Under the pieces are notes generated by a model that had not been told where the DNA came from, searched no databases, and saw only the letters and a list, made by a program, of their open reading frames with translations. A program made the position numbers and the translations under genes. 64,000 nucleotides of DNA from an uncultured Castellaniella sp. (GTDB taxonomy: Bacteria; Pseudomonadota; Gammaproteobacteria; Burkholderiales; Burkholderiaceae_B), in assembly GCF_937988725.1 (NCBI RefSeq), contig NZ_CALKHS010000008.1:124001-188000 (forward strand), given 5' to 3'. The number at the start of each line of letters is the position of its first letter. The stretch's first letter is position 1. Positions 1-11,667 of this stretch are shown here, one piece after another.

Positions 1-4066
<4,066 letters not shown>

Positions 4067-4080
4067 AGGAATACCGCATC

Positions 4081-5544
4081 ATGGGAAAAATCACTGGTTT
4101 CATGGAATTCGACCGGGTCAAGCCGGCCTACGAGGCGCCTGAAAGCCGCCTGCGCCACTGGAAGGAATTCGTCTCGCCGCTGACGAACGAGGAAGCCCGC
4201 GTCCAGGGCGCCCGTTGCATGGACTGCGGCGTGCCCTTCTGCACCCACGCCTGTCCGGTCAACAACATCATCCCCGACTGGAACGACCTGGTCTACAAGC
4301 AGGACTGGAAGCGCGCGCTGGACACGCTGCTGTCCACCAACAACTTCCCGGAATTCACGGGCCGCATCTGCCCAGCCCCCTGCGAGGCCGCCTGCACCCT
4401 GAACCTGAACGACACGGCGGTGGGCATCAAGTCCATCGAGCACACCATCATCGAGCGCGGCTGGCAGGAAGGCTGGGTCGTCCCCCAGCCGCCGGCCCGC
4501 AAGACCGGCAAGAAAGTCGCCGTCGTGGGATCGGGGCCCTCGGGCCTGGCCTGCGCCCAGCAACTGGCCCGCGTCGGCCACAGCGTGTCGGTCTATGAGA
4601 AGAGCAACCGCATCGGCGGGCTGCTGCGCTACGGCATCCCCGACTTCAAGCTGGAAAAGACCCACATCGACCGGCGTCTGGCGCAGATGGAGTCCGAAGG
4701 CGTGGAGTTCCTCCCGTCCACCTACGTCGGCCGGGCCGAGGACGCCGATGACGGCCTGACCGTCGTCACGCCCGAGGAACTGCTGGCCCAATACGACGCC
4801 GTGGTGCTGGCGGGCGGCAGCGAACAGCCGCGCGACCTGCCCGTGCCCGGGCGCGAGCTGCGCGGCGTGCATTTCGCCATGGACTTCCTGCGCCAGCAGA
4901 ACAAGATCAACCACGGCGACCGCATCGCCAAGCCCATCAACGCCAAAGGCAAGCATGTGGTGGTCATCGGCGGCGGCGACACCGGGTCGGACTGCGTGGG
5001 CACCAGCAACCGCCAGGGCGCGGCATCGGTCACGCAGTTCGAACTGATGTTCCGCCCGCCGGAAGAAGAAAACAAGCTGCTCACCTGGCCGTACTGGCCC
5101 ATCAAGCTGCGCACGTCCTCGTCCCACGACGAAGGCTGCCAGCGCGACTGGGCGGTCGGCACCCAGTCCTTCGAGGGCAAGGGCGGCAAGGTCGAAAAGC
5201 TGGTGGCCACCCGCCTGGAATGGCTGAAGGACAAGGCCACCGGCCAGATGAAGATGCGCGAGGTCAAGGACTCGCGCTTCGAGATCCAGGCCGACCTGGT
5301 CCTGCTGGCCATGGGCTTCGTCTCGCCGGTGCGCTCGGTGCTCGACGCCTTCGGCGTCGAGGTCAACGGCCGCGGCAACGTGCAGGCCAACACCGACGAC
5401 TACTGCAGCTCGCGGGCCAAGGTCTTCGCCGCCGGCGACATGCGGCGCGGCCAGTCCCTGGTGGTCTGGGCCATCCGCGAAGGCCGCCAATGCGCCCGGT
5501 CCGTGGACGAATACCTGATGGGCTCGTCCCAGCTGCCGCGCTGA
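4081..5544 (+). CDS. gltD: Glutamate synthase small subunit
   Basis: Small (beta) subunit of glutamate synthase, 487 residues. It takes electrons from NADPH through FAD and passes them via 4Fe-4S clusters to GltB. The N-terminal cysteine arrays CMDCGVPFCTHACP and GRICPAPCEAAC are the ferredoxin-like cluster ligands; VVGSGPSGLACAQQLA is the FAD-binding dinucleotide fold and VVIGGGDTGSDC the NADPH-binding fold. The frame is open further upstream, but ATG at 4081 gives the family N-terminus (MGKITGFMEF) and has a GAAGGA ribosome site just before it. It lies 14 bases after gltB and converges on a LysR gene with only 5 bases between the stops. Confidence 0.97.
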   Translation: MGKITGFMEFDRVKPAYEAPESRLRHWKEFVSPLTNEEARVQGARCMDCGVPFCTHACPVNNIIPDWNDLVYKQDWKRALDTLLSTNNFPEFTGRICPAPCEAACTLNLNDTAVGIKSIEHTIIERGWQEGWVVPQPPARKTGKKVAVVGSGPSGLACAQQLARVGHSVSVYEKSNRIGGLLRYGIPDFKLEKTHIDRRLAQMESEGVEFLPSTYVGRAEDADDGLTVVTPEELLAQYDAVVLAGGSEQPRDLPVPGRELRGVHFAMDFLRQQNKINHGDRIAKPINAKGKHVVVIGGGDTGSDCVGTSNRQGAASVTQFELMFRPPEEENKLLTWPYWPIKLRTSSSHDEGCQRDWAVGTQSFEGKGGKVEKLVATRLEWLKDKATGQMKMREVKDSRFEIQADLVLLAMGFVSPVRSVLDAFGVEVNGRGNVQANTDDYCSSRAKVFAAGDMRRGQSLVVWAIREGRQCARSVDEYLMGSSQLPR

Positions 5545-5549
5545 GGGCT

Positions 5550-6440
5550 TCAGGCGGCGCCGAAGACTTCCGCCAGGAAATCGAGGAACACGCGGATCTT
5601 GGGCGTCAGGTGGCGGCGGGACGGATAGACGGCATACAGCGTGGTGGTCACCGTCTGCCAGTCCCGCAGCACGGCCTGCAGCCGGCCCTCCCGCAGGTCC
5701 CGCTCGACGTAGGGGCGAGGCACCAGGCTCAGCCCGAACCCCGCCCGCAAGGCATCGCAGACCGCCAGGCTGGACGAGACCGAATACCGGGACTCGACCG
5801 ACACCTGCTCGATGCGCGCGCCTTTGCGGAACGTCCAGACGTCGGCGTGGCCAGACAGGCTGAAACGCACGCATTCATGCCCCTTCAGCGCGGCCGGCGA
5901 GGCCGGAGCGCCCCGCGCCCGGAGATAGGCGGGCGCGGCGCACAGCACATGCGCCATGTCGGTCAGGCGGCGGGCGACCAGGCTGGAATCTTCCAGCCGG
6001 TCGCTGCCCCGGATGGCCAGGTCGAACCCCTCTCCGACGATATCGACCCGCCGGTCGTCCAGTCTCAGGTCCAGGCGCAGATCCGGGTAGCGCTGCAGGA
6101 ATTCGGGAATGCGGGCGGACAGCCAGGTCATGGCCACGGTCATCGGCGCGCTCACCCTCAGGACGCCCGACGGAACCGCCTGAGCCAGGCCCAGGGCCTC
6201 GTCCGCGGCCGCCAGGGCGTCCAGCCCCCGCGCGACGTGCTCCAGGTAGATCCTGCCTTCTTCCGTCAGCGCCTTGCTGCGCGTCGTACGGTGAAAGAGC
6301 CGCGTGCCGAGGTGCGCTTCCAGTTCCGCGATGTTCTTGCTGACGGCCGCGGGCGACAGACCCAGCCGACGACCCGCCTCGGCGAAGCTGTCCCGCTCGG
6401 CCGCTTCCCGGAACACGAGCCAGGCCATGTGACGATCCAT
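5550..6440 (-). CDS. LysR-family transcriptional regulator
   Basis: 296-residue LysR-type regulator. The N-terminal winged helix-turn-helix is clear (residues about 5-60: FREAAERDSFAEAGRRLGLSPAAVSKNIAELEAHLGTRLF), and the rest is a periplasmic-binding-protein-like effector domain that ends in a family-typical way. It resembles the large CrgA/DsdC-like group of short LysR regulators in which the ligand is unknown. ATG at 6440 is preferred; a TTG one codon upstream is an alternative. It faces away from the YdeI-like gene at 6650, and LysR proteins often control the divergent neighbour, but that link is inference. The effector cannot be read from the sequence. Confidence 0.9.
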   Translation of the reverse strand: MDRHMAWLVFREAAERDSFAEAGRRLGLSPAAVSKNIAELEAHLGTRLFHRTTRSKALTEEGRIYLEHVARGLDALAAADEALGLAQAVPSGVLRVSAPMTVAMTWLSARIPEFLQRYPDLRLDLRLDDRRVDIVGEGFDLAIRGSDRLEDSSLVARRLTDMAHVLCAAPAYLRARGAPASPAALKGHECVRFSLSGHADVWTFRKGARIEQVSVESRYSVSSSLAVCDALRAGFGLSLVPRPYVERDLREGRLQAVLRDWQTVTTTLYAVYPSRRHLTPKIRVFLDFLAEVFGAA

Positions 6441-6587
6441 CAACCTATTCGCTATCAGTGAATTATTAATCTTGAATCAAGGGCATTATCCTCCGGCGGC
6501 AAACTGAATACACTATCGGCAGGCGATGGGCCGCCCATCGCCTGCAGCAGGGCCCACTTTTTCCCCTTTCCACGAAAGGCGAACACC
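6441..6587. promoter_or_regulatory. Divergent intergenic region between LysR gene and YdeI-like gene
   Basis: AT-richer spacer of 147 bases between two divergent units. It holds an 11-base inverted repeat CTTGAATCAAG at about 6472-6482 and, reading leftward, a TTGATT hexamer followed 17 bases later by TGATAG that could be the LysR gene promoter. Rightward, TACACT at 6509-6514 is a possible -10 with a poor -35. A LysR operator (T-N11-A type) would be expected here. All assignments are by eye. Confidence 0.3.
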
Positions 6588-6653
6588 ATGACCAACATCC
6601 CGCCCGCCTTTGCCGCCTGGGCTGCCGCTCACTTCCCGGGCGGCGCGCCATGA
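6588..6653 (+). CDS. 21-residue upstream ORF coupled to the YdeI-like gene
   Basis: Short ORF encoding MTNIPPAFAAWAAAHFPGGAP. It has a purine-rich ribosome site (AAAGGCGA) nine or so bases before its ATG, whereas the downstream gene has none of its own outside this ORF. Its TGA overlaps the ATG of the next gene (ATGA at 6650-6653), the classic arrangement for translational coupling. It may be a leader peptide that delivers ribosomes to the next start, or a decayed remnant of a longer gene. No family is recognised. Confidence 0.4.
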   Translation: MTNIPPAFAAWAAAHFPGGAP

Positions 6654-7195
6654 TCACCTTCAAGGCCACGCTGCTTCAGCCAGCCGACCACGATGGCGAC
6701 TCCTGGACCTTTCTCGTGCTGCCCAAGTCCGCCAGCGACGCACTGCCCAGGCGCGGCAGGACCTCGATCGAAGGAACACTCAACGGGCACCCATTTCAGG
6801 CCCGTCTCGAACCGGACGGCCAGCTCAGCCACTGGCTGCGCGTGGATCGGCGCCTGCGCGAGGCGGCCCGCGCGCGCGTCGGCGATCTGACGACCGTCCA
6901 GTTCTCGCCGGTCGAGACGGAACCGGAACCGCAGCTGCCCGACGACCTGCAAGAGGCGCTCGCAGCGTCCCCCGCAGCCAGGGCCGTCTGGGACGCCACG
7001 ACGACCATCGCGCGCGTCGACTGGATACACTGGATCGAATCCGCCAGGCAGACAAAGACCCGCGCACGGCGGGTCCATGACGCCTGTGACATGCTTGCCG
7101 CGGGCAAGAAACGGGTCTGCTGCTTTGATCCATCGGGCTACTACAGCAAGAGCCTCCAGGCGCCCCGGGCACGGTCCGTTCAATGCGGCAACTGA
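6650..7195 (+). CDS. YdeI/OmpD-associated family protein (DUF1905 domain)
   Basis: 181-residue cytoplasmic protein. Residues 1 to about 90 match the DUF1905 pattern (ITFKATLLQP, then W-F-VLP, G-T-NG-PF-A-L-PDG--WLRV). The C-terminal third (ARVDWIHWIESARQTKTRARRVHDACDMLAAGKKRVCCF) matches the YdeI/OmpD-associated, bacteriocin-protection type helical domain and ends with the usual CCFDPSGYYSKSL tail. The molecular function of the family is not established; links to stress or bacteriocin resistance are weak. Its start overlaps the stop of a 21-codon ORF, and its last 16 bases overlap the 3' end of the convergent gene at 7180-7671. Confidence 0.8.
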   Translation: MITFKATLLQPADHDGDSWTFLVLPKSASDALPRRGRTSIEGTLNGHPFQARLEPDGQLSHWLRVDRRLREAARARVGDLTTVQFSPVETEPEPQLPDDLQEALAASPAARAVWDATTTIARVDWIHWIESARQTKTRARRVHDACDMLAAGKKRVCCFDPSGYYSKSLQAPRARSVQCGN

Positions 7196-7671
7196 ACATC
7201 CTGCCAACCAGGATGGTTGAAATATTCGCCATAGCGATTCAGCGCCTGGGCCAAGCGCACGACGCCGCCTGAACGAGGTTGGTCCGCCTGCTTGCCGCCG
7301 ATCGCTTCGGCGCCGTTGACCATATCCCCCAGGATGACGTGCAGGACGGCATCGGCCTGCGGCGTCAGCTTGCAGTTTTCGACGATGTAGGCGAATTCCC
7401 GATTGGCTTGCGCGCCCAGCGCGTCATATTGCGCGTCGGTCAGAGTGCCGGCGTGTGCCGCGGGCAGATTCTGGTTGACCGCCCGCGCCAGGTTGCCCAT
7501 GGCCTGGCGCAAGGGGGCGTCGGTGTCCCATTTCCGGCCATGGTCCAGGGTCAGCGCCGCCGATGCGGCATGACCGTGATCGTGCGTTTGCGCCAGCGAT
7601 GGAACGGAGGACAGCGCGAGGGGCAAGGCGATGCCCAGGGAGAGCAGGATGCGAGGGGCTTGGATAGACAT
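7180..7671 (-). CDS. Secreted His-containing protein, DnrO-like
   Basis: 163-residue exported protein. ATG at 7671 gives a clean signal peptide (MSIQAPRILLSLGIALPLALSSVPSLAQ) followed by a His-rich mature start THDHGHAA, suggestive of metal binding. The core pattern LTLDHGRKWDTDAPLRQAMGNL and a single mid-protein Cys (ENCKLTPQAD) recall small periplasmic proteins often labelled DnrO-like, whose function is unknown. It lies downstream of, and on the same strand as, an ECF sigma/anti-sigma/sensor set, separated by 134 bases with a possible ECF promoter, so it could be a target of that sigma factor (inference). A GGAG ribosome site precedes the start. Confidence 0.6.
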   Translation of the reverse strand: MSIQAPRILLSLGIALPLALSSVPSLAQTHDHGHAASAALTLDHGRKWDTDAPLRQAMGNLARAVNQNLPAAHAGTLTDAQYDALGAQANREFAYIVENCKLTPQADAVLHVILGDMVNGAEAIGGKQADQPRSGGVVRLAQALNRYGEYFNHPGWQDVQLPH

Positions 7672-7690
7672 GATGGATTCAACTCCGGAA

Positions 7691-7720
7691 AATGGATGAA
7701 TGTCGCTCTGACCCCCGTTC
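7691..7720 (-). promoter_or_regulatory. Possible ECF-type promoter before the His-rich secreted protein
   Basis: On the minus strand, GAAC at 7720-7717 is followed after 16 bases by TTCATCC, the general spacing of ECF sigma promoters (GAAC-type -35). It lies about 45 bases before the start at 7671. This is a weak pattern found by eye and needs comparison with the motif upstream of the sigma gene. Confidence 0.25.
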
Positions 7721-7805
7721 AAACGAACAGCCCGGGAAAAAGTTTCATCCCCGCAGAAAAAACCCGGCCTTCCGGCGGCAGCGCCCTCTCCCGCCCGCTG
7801 TGTGA

Positions 7806-8276
7806 TTAATGGGAAGCCTGATGCAGATATTCCTCCCGAGTGGCCTGCTCGGCATACTCCCGCGCCAGCAGGCCCCTGAGGACGCCTTGCTGATGGGCGT
7901 CAAGCACCTTCCGCTCGGCCAGCAACTGGCGAATCACGCGTTTCTGCTGGGCATCCTGCAGGGCGGCAATCCGCTCCTGGATGCTCGCCAGCCGCGAGCC
8001 ATCGGGGCGCGCCGCGAAGATCTCATCCAGCAAAGCCTGGCGCTGCGCGCGAATGGCCGCCCAGTTCCCGGCCAGATCGTTCAGGAACGGCCTTTCAAGC
8101 GCGACCCACGCCTCCCGCTGCGCGACCGACAGGGTCAAGCGCTGCGCCAGTGGCGTCGCCGCTTCACGCAGCGCCGAGGCGGCTCCAGTCCAGTGGCGCT
8201 GGACGGCCGTGGCGATAAAACCGACGTTCAGAGCCAGGGATACGGCCAGCAAGGTATTCCGGAATCGGGGAGTCAT
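7806..8276 (-). CDS. Membrane-anchored periplasmic metal-sensor-like protein (CnrX/CpxP type)
   Basis: 156 residues. One N-terminal membrane segment (about residues 5-22, FRNTLLAVSLALNVGFIATAV) anchors a mostly helical periplasmic domain rich in Gln, Arg, Ala and Leu: LTLSVAQREAWVALERPFLNDL... IQERIAALQDAQQKRVIRQLLAERKVLDAHQQ. This is the pattern of the heavy-metal-resistance/LTXXQ family that includes CnrX and ZraP-like sensors. The start ATG at 8276 overlaps the stop of the anti-sigma gene (ATGA), so the two are translated together. In cnr/ncc systems the equivalent protein senses Ni or Co and controls the anti-sigma factor. Here the metal, if any, is unknown. Confidence 0.65.
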   Translation of the reverse strand: MTPRFRNTLLAVSLALNVGFIATAVQRHWTGAASALREAATPLAQRLTLSVAQREAWVALERPFLNDLAGNWAAIRAQRQALLDEIFAARPDGSRLASIQERIAALQDAQQKRVIRQLLAERKVLDAHQQGVLRGLLAREYAEQATREEYLHQASH

Positions 8277-8740
8277 GTGCGCTCCTGGGGGGTTCCACAC
8301 AAACCGCCGGCGGCACACAATCCGCCTGGCGGCACCGCATCAAAAACATCCAGCCGCGCAGCGGCGGCCACGGACCGCGCGGATCCCGCTGCGGGTAAAG
8401 ACCAGTTCGCCAGGCCGACCCCGGCCGCCAGCGACGCGGCAACCGCCAAACCGGCCGGCAAGCGCATCCACCAGAACGCCCCTTGCCGCCAGGATCGGCG
8501 CCGCGAGGGGTCACGCCGCCCGGCGTCCGGGCGCATCCGCCAGGCGCGGAACGCCTCCGGCGCCCCTTCCGGATCCGGCAAGGCCCGCAGATCGTCCGAC
8601 AGGCATCGCAACGCATCCAGTTCGGCGGCGCAGATCGGGCAGCTGCGGACATGCGCCAGAATCAAGGAACGCCGCGGGCCGGCGCATTCCGGATCCAGGC
8701 AGGCGGAAAGCAACAGCGTGCGGGGACAAGGCATGGACAT
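8273..8740 (-). CDS. Zinc-finger-type transmembrane anti-sigma factor
   Basis: 155 residues. The N-terminal cytoplasmic part has the HxxxCxxC anti-sigma motif (AHVRSCPICAAEL, about residues 29-41) with two further cysteines upstream. A single membrane segment follows near residues 95-115 (LPAGLAVAASLAAGVGLANWSL), and the short periplasmic tail carries two Cys. Such proteins hold their cognate ECF sigma factor inactive until a signal arrives. The gene starts 9 bases after the sigma stop with a GAGGAAA ribosome site, and its stop overlaps the sensor start. Confidence 0.8.
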   Translation of the reverse strand: MSMPCPRTLLLSACLDPECAGPRRSLILAHVRSCPICAAELDALRCLSDDLRALPDPEGAPEAFRAWRMRPDAGRRDPSRRRSWRQGAFWWMRLPAGLAVAASLAAGVGLANWSLPAAGSARSVAAAARLDVFDAVPPGGLCAAGGLCGTPQERT

Positions 8741-8749
8741 TTTCCTCGG

Positions 8750-9298
8750 TCAAGTTCTCAGGACAGCGAGCAATGCCGCCCTGGCGCGGGCAATGCGCGA
8801 GCGCACGGTGCCCAGGTTCAGATCCAGGGCGCGGGCGATGTCCTCGTAGGACATCTCTTCGATCTCGCGCAGCAGCAGGACCTCGCGATGCGCCGGCGCC
8901 AGAGCGGCCAGCGCCTGTTCCAGCCGGCGCATCCGCTGCGCGGTTTCGAGCCGCCTTTCGGGCCCGGGCGCCGGATCCGGCACGTCGGCGCCCGCTTCCA
9001 GCGGCTCCAGGCGCACATGTTTCGCGCGCCGCAGATGATCCAGTGCCAGATTGTGCGCAATGCGAAACAGCCAGGTCCGGAACCGCGCCTCCGGCCGCCA
9101 GGTCGGGATCGCCTGAAAAGCCCGCAGGAAAGTGTCCTGCGTCAGTTCGCGCGCAGTTTCCGGGACCCGGACCAAGCGCACGAGATAGCGGTAAACAGGC
9201 CCCTGGTGACACATCACCAGCCAGGAATAGGCGCGCGCATCCCCGGCGCTGGCGCGCACCGCATGGCGCACATCCTCGAGGTCGGCATCCGCATTCAC
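8750..9298 (-). CDS. ECF-type RNA polymerase sigma factor
   Basis: 182-residue sigma-70 family ECF factor. Region 2 spans about residues 20-90 (YSWLVMCHQGPVYRYLVRLV... ELTQDTFLRAFQAIPTWRPEARFRTWLFRIAHNLALDHLRR) and region 4 about residues 130-180 (LAPAHREVLLLREIEEMSYEDIARALDLNLGTVRSRIARARAAL). The frame is open to 9391, but GTG at 9298 is chosen because a GGAG ribosome site sits 5 bases before it and the length is typical; ATG at 9334 or 9376 would add 12 or 26 residues. It heads a sigma/anti-sigma/sensor operon and is divergent from mlaF. Confidence 0.88.
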   Translation of the reverse strand: MNADADLEDVRHAVRASAGDARAYSWLVMCHQGPVYRYLVRLVRVPETARELTQDTFLRAFQAIPTWRPEARFRTWLFRIAHNLALDHLRRAKHVRLEPLEAGADVPDPAPGPERRLETAQRMRRLEQALAALAPAHREVLLLREIEEMSYEDIARALDLNLGTVRSRIARARAALLAVLRT

Positions 9299-9325
9299 CC
9301 CTGCTCCAACGGATAGCAGCGCAAA

Positions 9326-9365
9326 AAGTTCCATGTCCGGTCGGGCGCCGTGGCAAGAGAGTTCC
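9326..9365 (-). promoter_or_regulatory. Two GGAACT-like ECF -35 elements upstream of the sigma gene
   Basis: The minus strand carries GGAACT at 9365-9360 and GGAACTT at 9332-9326. GGAACTT is the classic -35 of RpoE-type ECF promoters. The upstream copy would give a start near 9331 and a leader of about 33 bases before the GTG at 9298, consistent with autoregulation. No convincing -10 can be assigned by eye. Confidence 0.35.
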
Positions 9366-9386
9366 GGCCGCGGCATGCCGCACAGG

Positions 9387-9392
9387 TACAAT
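9387..9392 (+). promoter_or_regulatory. Possible -10 for the mla operon
   Basis: TACAAT at 9387-9392 lies 30 bases before mlaF. No good -35 is visible (TTCCGG at 9362-9367, spacing 19). If used, this promoter overlaps the divergent sigma-gene promoter region. Confidence 0.3.
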
Positions 9393-9421
9393 GTTAGTCC
9401 GATGCGGCCAATTGACCCCCG

Positions 9422-10249
9422 ATGAGCTCAGCCAATCCTCCCGATCCTCTCGTGACCTTCGCCGGCGTTTCGCTGGGCTACGGCGACTTCACGGTGCTGC
9501 GCGACATCGACCTGCAGGTCATGCCGGGGCAGGTCGTGGCCATGATGGGCGGCTCGGGGTCGGGCAAGACCACGCTGCTGCGGGCCGTCACCGGCCAGCT
9601 GCCGGCCCAGGCGGGCGACATCACCGTATTCGGGCGCCGCATGGCCGACCTGCGCGGCGAATCCCTGCGTGAAACCCGCCAGCGCATGGGGGTGCTGTTC
9701 CAGGGCGGCGCCCTGTTCACGGATCTGGACGTCTTCGAGAACGTGGCTTTCCCCCTGCGGGAACACACCTGCATTTCCGAACAGCAGATTCTTGAAAAGG
9801 TGCTCGACAAGCTACAGGCCGTCGGCCTGCGCCATGCGGCGCACCTGCGCATTTCCGAAATCTCCGGCGGCATGGCGCGGCGCGTGGCGCTGGCCCGCGC
9901 CGTGGTCCTGGAACCCGAACTGATCCTGTACGACGAGCCCTTCGCCGGCCTGGATCCGATCTCCCTGGGCATCACCGCGCAACTGATCCGCGACATGACC
10001 GACAAGCTGGGCTGCGCCTCCATCCTGATCACCCACGACGTGGCGGAATCCTTCGCCATCGTGGACCAGGTCTACTTGATCGGCCAGGGCCGGCTGATGG
10101 CCCGGGGCACGCCGGCCGAACTGTCCGCCTCCCAGGACGACTACCTGCAGCAGTTCCTGCAGGGCCGGCCGGACGGCCCGATCGGCTTCCACTATCCGCT
10201 GACGCCCGCCTTCGAGCGCTGGCTGGCCGCGCGCAGGGGGACGGCATGA
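9422..10249 (+). CDS. mlaF: Phospholipid-trafficking ABC transporter ATPase MlaF
   Basis: 275-residue ATPase of the Mla system, which moves mislocalised phospholipid between outer and inner membranes to keep outer-membrane lipid asymmetry. Walker A is GGSGSGKTT (about residues 42-50), the signature ISGGMARRVALARA is the MlaF-type variant, Walker B is LILYDEPFAGLDP and the switch His is in ITHDVAES. It is first in the mlaF-E-D-A-C run, and its stop overlaps the mlaE start by ATGA. It pairs with MlaE in the inner membrane. Confidence 0.95.
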   Translation: MSSANPPDPLVTFAGVSLGYGDFTVLRDIDLQVMPGQVVAMMGGSGSGKTTLLRAVTGQLPAQAGDITVFGRRMADLRGESLRETRQRMGVLFQGGALFTDLDVFENVAFPLREHTCISEQQILEKVLDKLQAVGLRHAAHLRISEISGGMARRVALARAVVLEPELILYDEPFAGLDPISLGITAQLIRDMTDKLGCASILITHDVAESFAIVDQVYLIGQGRLMARGTPAELSASQDDYLQQFLQGRPDGPIGFHYPLTPAFERWLAARRGTA

Positions 10250-11034
10250 ACGCACTGTCGCGCCGCATCGCCGCCCTGGGTCACGGCTTCGTCGCCATGC
10301 TGACCGGCCTGGGGGCCTTCGCCCGCCTGTTCACGGCCATCCTGGCCCGCAGCGGCATCCTGTGGCGCCGCCCCAGGCTGACGGCCCAGCAGGTGCATTT
10401 CATCGGCAACCATTCCCTGCTGATCATCGGGGTGTCGGGCCTGTTCGTGGGCTTCGTCCTGGGGCTGCAGGGCTACTACACCCTGAACCGCTACGGCTCG
10501 GAAGAAGCCCTGGGCCTGCTGGTGGCGCTGTCGCTCACCCGCGAACTGGGGCCGGTCGTGACCGCCCTGCTGTTCGCCGGCCGCGCGGGCACCTCGCTGA
10601 CCGCCGAGATCGGCCTGATGAAGGCCGGCGAACAGCTGTCCGCCATGGAAGTGATGGCCGTCGACCCCATCCGCCGGGTGCTCACGCCCCGCTTCTGGGG
10701 CGGCGTCATCGCCATGCCGGTGCTGGCGGCCGTCTTTTCCATGGTCGGCATCCTGGGCGGCTGGTTCGTCGGGGTGGTGCTGATCGGCATCGACCCGGGC
10801 GCTTTCTGGTCGCAGATGCAAGGCGGGGTGGACGTCGTCAGCGACGTGCTCAACGGGGTCATCAAGAGCCTGGTGTTCGGCGTCGTGGTCACGCTCATCG
10901 CCTTGTACCAGGGCTGGACCGCCCTGCCCACCCCCGAAGGGGTGTCCCGCGCCACGACGCGCACGGTCGTCAGCGGCGCGCTGGCCGTGCTGGGGCTGGA
11001 CTTCCTGCTGACGGCGCTGATGTTTGCGCACTGA
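10246..11034 (+). CDS. mlaE: Phospholipid-trafficking ABC transporter permease MlaE
   Basis: 262-residue inner-membrane permease of the MlaE family. About five hydrophobic segments are visible, with the family pattern GLFVGFVLGLQGYYTLNRYGSEEALGLLVALSLTRELGPVVTALLFAGRAGTSLTAEIGLMKAGEQLSAMEVM; the conserved LTRELGPV and GRAGT motifs contact the ATPase. It overlaps mlaF by four bases and is followed by mlaD ten bases on. Confidence 0.95.
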   Translation: MNALSRRIAALGHGFVAMLTGLGAFARLFTAILARSGILWRRPRLTAQQVHFIGNHSLLIIGVSGLFVGFVLGLQGYYTLNRYGSEEALGLLVALSLTRELGPVVTALLFAGRAGTSLTAEIGLMKAGEQLSAMEVMAVDPIRRVLTPRFWGGVIAMPVLAAVFSMVGILGGWFVGVVLIGIDPGAFWSQMQGGVDVVSDVLNGVIKSLVFGVVVTLIALYQGWTALPTPEGVSRATTRTVVSGALAVLGLDFLLTALMFAH

Positions 11035-11044
11035 GGATCATTTC

Positions 11045-11551
11045 ATGACACGCGAAAAAACCGATTTCTGGGTAGGACTGTTCATCCTGCTGGGCCTGAT
11101 CGCCCTGGTGTTCCTGGCCCTGAGGGCCGGCAACATGAGCTCCTTCTCCTTCGCCCCCACCTATCGGGTGCAGGCCCATTTCGACAACGTCGGCGGCCTG
11201 AAGGTCCGCGCCCCCGTGAAAAGCAGCGGGGTCGTCGTCGGCCGGGTGGCCTCCATCGGCTTCGACAACCAGCGCTTCCAGGCCACCGTGGCCGTGGACC
11301 TGGAAAAACAGTATCAATTTCCGACCGACACCTCCGCGTCCATCCTGACGTCCGGCCTGCTGGGCGAACAATACGTCGGCCTGACCCCGGGCGGCGAAGA
11401 CAAGAACCTGGCCGATGGCGGCACCATCGAATTCACGCAATCGGCTGTCGTGCTGGAAGACCTGATCAGCAAGTTCCTGTACAACTCCGCCGAGAAAGAA
11501 GGCTCCGCCACCGCGCAACCCGCCGCGCCCGCGGCCGGCGCCGCCCATTGA
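11045..11551 (+). CDS. mlaD: Mla substrate-binding protein MlaD (MCE domain)
   Basis: 168 residues: one N-terminal membrane anchor (about residues 8-27, DFWVGLFILLGLIALVFLAL), one MCE domain (about 38-118, containing VGGLKVRAPVKSSGVVVGRV and LTSGLLGEQYVGLTPGG) and a short C-terminal helix with an Ala/Pro-rich tail. MlaD hexamers sit on MlaE and accept lipid from MlaC. ATG at 11045 is chosen over an in-frame start 21 bases upstream that would lie inside mlaE. The spacing suggests co-translation with mlaFE. Confidence 0.95.
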   Translation: MTREKTDFWVGLFILLGLIALVFLALRAGNMSSFSFAPTYRVQAHFDNVGGLKVRAPVKSSGVVVGRVASIGFDNQRFQATVAVDLEKQYQFPTDTSASILTSGLLGEQYVGLTPGGEDKNLADGGTIEFTQSAVVLEDLISKFLYNSAEKEGSATAQPAAPAAGAAH

Positions 11552-11589
11552 TCCACCAGACCCTGCCGGGCCGCCCGAAGACGGCGCCC

Positions 11590-11621
11590 TTGCCAGCCGT
11601 TGCGGCCGGTAAGGTTACAAT
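11590..11621 (+). promoter_or_regulatory. Possible internal promoter before mlaA
   Basis: TACAAT at 11616-11621 resembles a -10 element; TTGCCA at 11590-11595 is the nearest -35 candidate, but the 20-base spacing is long. It would give mlaA and mlaC an independent transcript. Weak. Confidence 0.25.
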
Positions 11622-11667
11622 ACGCAGCAAAACGGCCCGGCCGTCCGCCCCCACCGCACTGATCCCC

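Noticed and set aside
6650..7195. Bacteriocin immunity gene proper
   Set aside because: The family name includes bacteriocin protection, but no bacteriocin gene is nearby and the function of the family is not established.
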